From positions 1-7,504 of the forward strand of contig JAKSCN010000268.1 in the NCBI GenBank assembly GCA_022360595.1: a stretch of 7,504 bases of DNA, given 5' to 3'. The stretch's first letter is position 1. Every line of letters begins with the position of its first letter. Positions 6,320-7,504 of the stretch are shown here, in pieces. The notes beneath the pieces are model-generated. The model worked only from the letters and a program-made list of their open reading frames with translations. It did not search any database and was not told the DNA's origin. The position numbers and the translations under genes are program-made. The DNA comes from Chromatiales bacterium. Lineage in GTDB: Bacteria > Pseudomonadota > Gammaproteobacteria > Chromatiales > Chromatiaceae.

Positions 6320-7126
6320 TTAGAAATAGGTGTTAACCGCAGCACCCAAAGTATCACGCATATCCGGATCATCGGTTAACGGTGTAACGAGTGCCATCTC
6401 ACAGGCAGCCTTAGGATCAATCCCGCCCGAAACCAGCTGCGCTGCATAGACAAGCAGACGCGTAGACATGCCTTCGTCCAGACCATGGCCTTTCAGGTTA
6501 CGTGAACGGTGAGCAATTTGAACCAGTTTGTCAGCCACTTCACGATCAATACCGGCTTCGTGAGCAACAATATCTGTTTCAATCTCTGCTTCGGGATAGT
6601 CAAAATTTAGACCACCAAAACGTTGCTTGGTTGACTGTTTCAAATCCTTCATCAACGACTGGTAACCAGGATTGTAGGAGATAACAATCTGAAAATCAGG
6701 GTGTGCCTGTACTAACTCGCCCTTCTTCTCAAGGGGCAGCACCCGGCGATGGTCAGTTAGGGGGTGAATGACTACGGTAGTATCCTGTCGCGCTTCCACG
6801 ACCTCGTCGAGGTAACAGATCGCACCGATTCGGGCTGCCACAGTCAGAGGACCGTCCTGCCATTTGGTGCCATTGATATCGAGCAAGAAACGACCGACCA
6901 AATCAGATGCGGTCATATCTTCGTTACAGGCAACCGTAATTAAAGGCTTTTGGAGTTTCCAAGCCATGTATTCAACAAAGCGGGATTTACCGCACCCTGT
7001 TGGCCCTTTAAGCATGACAGGCATGCGGGCATTGTATGCGGCCTCATATTTGTCGACCTCATCAGATACCGGACGGTAATAGGGTTCTTCTTTGATCAAG
7101 TACTGATTGGCATCAATGTCACTCAT
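6320..7126 (-). CDS. cbbQ: CbbQ, MoxR-type AAA+ ATPase of the RuBisCO activase
   Basis: This 268-residue ATPase is the motor that, with CbbO, reactivates inhibited RuBisCO. It begins MSDIDANQYLIKEEPYYRPV, a typical CbbQ N-terminus. Walker A is GPTGCGKS (41-48), Walker B is AICYLDEV (102-109, D107 and E108), the sensor-1 Asn lies in SYNPGYQS (N152), and TKQRF (166-170) carries the likely arginine finger. VACNEDMTASDLVGRFLL (65-82) and DTTVVIHPLTDHRRVLP (115-131) are strongly family-like. The frame extends upstream to a TTG at 7138, but the ATG at 7126 is preferred: GGAG lies 6 nt upstream of it and the shorter protein has the usual family length. The close relatives NorQ/NirQ share these motifs; position after cbbS and before cbbO decides for CbbQ. 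Confidence 0.95.
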   Translation of the reverse strand: MSDIDANQYLIKEEPYYRPVSDEVDKYEAAYNARMPVMLKGPTGCGKSRFVEYMAWKLQKPLITVACNEDMTASDLVGRFLLDINGTKWQDGPLTVAARIGAICYLDEVVEARQDTTVVIHPLTDHRRVLPLEKKGELVQAHPDFQIVISYNPGYQSLMKDLKQSTKQRFGGLNFDYPEAEIETDIVAHEAGIDREVADKLVQIAHRSRNLKGHGLDEGMSTRLLVYAAQLVSGGIDPKAACEMALVTPLTDDPDMRDTLGAAVNTYF

Positions 7127-7132
7127 GCTCCG

Positions 7133-7136
7133 CTCC
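7133..7136 (-). promoter_or_regulatory. Ribosome binding site deciding the cbbQ start
   Basis: GGAG on the minus strand lies 6 nt before the ATG at 7126. The alternative TTG (7138-7136) overlaps this site, so the ATG is the natural start. Confidence 0.75.
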
Positions 7137-7202
7137 AAGTGATCGTAAACTATTGATTCTAAACTGCATTAACTACTGCAATCCACAATTAATAGCTCAT
7201 GT

Positions 7203-7240
7203 AAAAATCGCCCCTGCCCCACCTAAATTGAGACAGGGGC
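7203..7240 (-). terminator. Intercistronic hairpin and U-tract between cbbS and cbbQ, likely attenuator
   Basis: On the minus strand GCCCCTG (7240-7234) pairs with CAGGGGC (7216-7210), then GA and five T (7207-7203) follow. In the minus-strand RNA, UCUC next to the stem can also pair with GGGG through two G-U pairs, extending it to about 11 bp with a 9-nt loop. It starts 27 nt past the cbbS stop, inside a 141-bp gap. Partial termination here would lower cbbQO relative to cbbLS. Complete termination would require a separate cbbQ promoter in the remaining 76 bp, where none is convincing. Confidence 0.7.
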
Positions 7241-7267
7241 TAATACCATGGCTGTTAGCAGTAGCGC

Positions 7268-7504
7268 TTAAGCTGGCGTACCGCGATAGATAACCATTGA
7301 AGCACCAGCGCACTGGGCGTAGTTATCCAGACCCAGCAAACGCACGTGGTTATCAGGGTGTGCCTGATGGCACGCTTCACACTCGGCCAGGATAGCGTCT
7401 ACGTCAGTCTCACCGAACATAGGCAGCTTCCACATGTACCAGTAAGAACCGGCAGCATGTTGTGGCTCAGTGTGTTCAATTGATGGGTTCCAGCCTTTAG
7501 AAAC
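7268..7504 (-). CDS. cbbS: CbbS, form I RuBisCO small subunit (partial, N-terminus beyond window)
   Basis: These are the last 78 residues of the small subunit of form I ribulose-1,5-bisphosphate carboxylase/oxygenase, which caps the CbbL octamer in the Calvin cycle. Recognisable stretches are GWNPSIEH, SYWYMWKLPMFGETD and HVRLLGLDNYAQ, ending with the small-subunit tail MVIYRGTPA. Roughly 30 to 40 N-terminal residues are missing at the right edge, and cbbL is expected just beyond. Direct linkage to cbbQ and cbbO, with no carboxysome gene following, suggests a non-carboxysomal form IA enzyme. One oddity is CEACH (7367-7381), which mimics a c-type haem motif. In other small subunits this helix usually lacks the first Cys. 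Confidence 0.96.
   Translation of the reverse strand, partial: VSKGWNPSIEHTEPQHAAGSYWYMWKLPMFGETDVDAILAECEACHQAHPDNHVRLLGLDNYAQCAGASMVIYRGTPA

Noticed and set aside
6320..7126. Reading the MoxR ATPase and the VWA protein as NorQ and NorD, given the NorE-like gene nearby
   Set aside because: They directly follow cbbS, the VWA protein has the CbbO length (793 residues) rather than that of NorD, and a strong terminator and the regulator separate them from the NorE-like gene.
7127..7138. Extending cbbQ to the upstream TTG
   Set aside because: The TTG overlaps the GGAG that serves the ATG at 7126, and the four extra residues (MERS) are not family-like.
7127..7202. A separate sigma-70 promoter for cbbQ after the attenuator (TAGAAT with TTGCAG upstream on the minus strand)
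   Set aside because: The spacing between the two hexamers is about 14 bp, too short for a normal promoter, and no better pair was found.

Overview
The window looks like chromosomal DNA of a chemolithoautotrophic, probably denitrifying proteobacterium. A gammaproteobacterial sulfur oxidiser is the best guess, because a form I RuBisCO small subunit with CbbQ/CbbO sits beside a NorE-like/CcoG pair and a sigma-54 activator. The lineage is inferred from gene content only. All six genes are on the minus strand, so transcription runs from the right edge to the left edge.

Right part (7504 to 3848): the 3' end of cbbS (RuBisCO small subunit, 5' end off the window), then cbbQ (MoxR-type AAA+ ATPase) and cbbO (von Willebrand A protein with a full MIDAS). 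CbbQ and CbbO together form the RuBisCO activase that removes inhibitory sugar phosphates. A GC-rich hairpin with a U-tract lies between cbbS and cbbQ. It looks like an intercistronic attenuator that would let RuBisCO be made in excess of its activase. A perfect 14-bp hairpin closes the unit after cbbO.

Middle part (3624 to 1882): a 580-residue sigma-54 enhancer-binding protein with a PAS sensor domain, an AAA+ domain and a Fis-type helix-turn-helix. Its sigma-54 contact loop reads GAFTHA instead of the canonical GAFTGA, and its PAS domain carries a His/Cys-rich insert.

Left part (1691 to 1): a ccoG/fixG-family membrane ferredoxin (TTG start) overlapping by 8 bp a gene for a cytochrome oxidase subunit III-like protein, best matched to NorE and truncated by the window edge. 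The 190-bp gap between the regulator and ccoG holds a near-consensus -24/-12 promoter with exact GG-N10 spacing. About 110 and 129 bp upstream of its predicted start lie two copies of a 12-mer, ACGATATTT(A/C)GT. This arrangement suggests that the regulator binds immediately behind its own gene and switches on ccoG-norE. It is the most interesting item in the window.

No RNA genes, mobile elements or CRISPR arrays were seen. No gene-free stretch exceeds 300 bases; the gaps are 190, 223, 90 and 141 bp.
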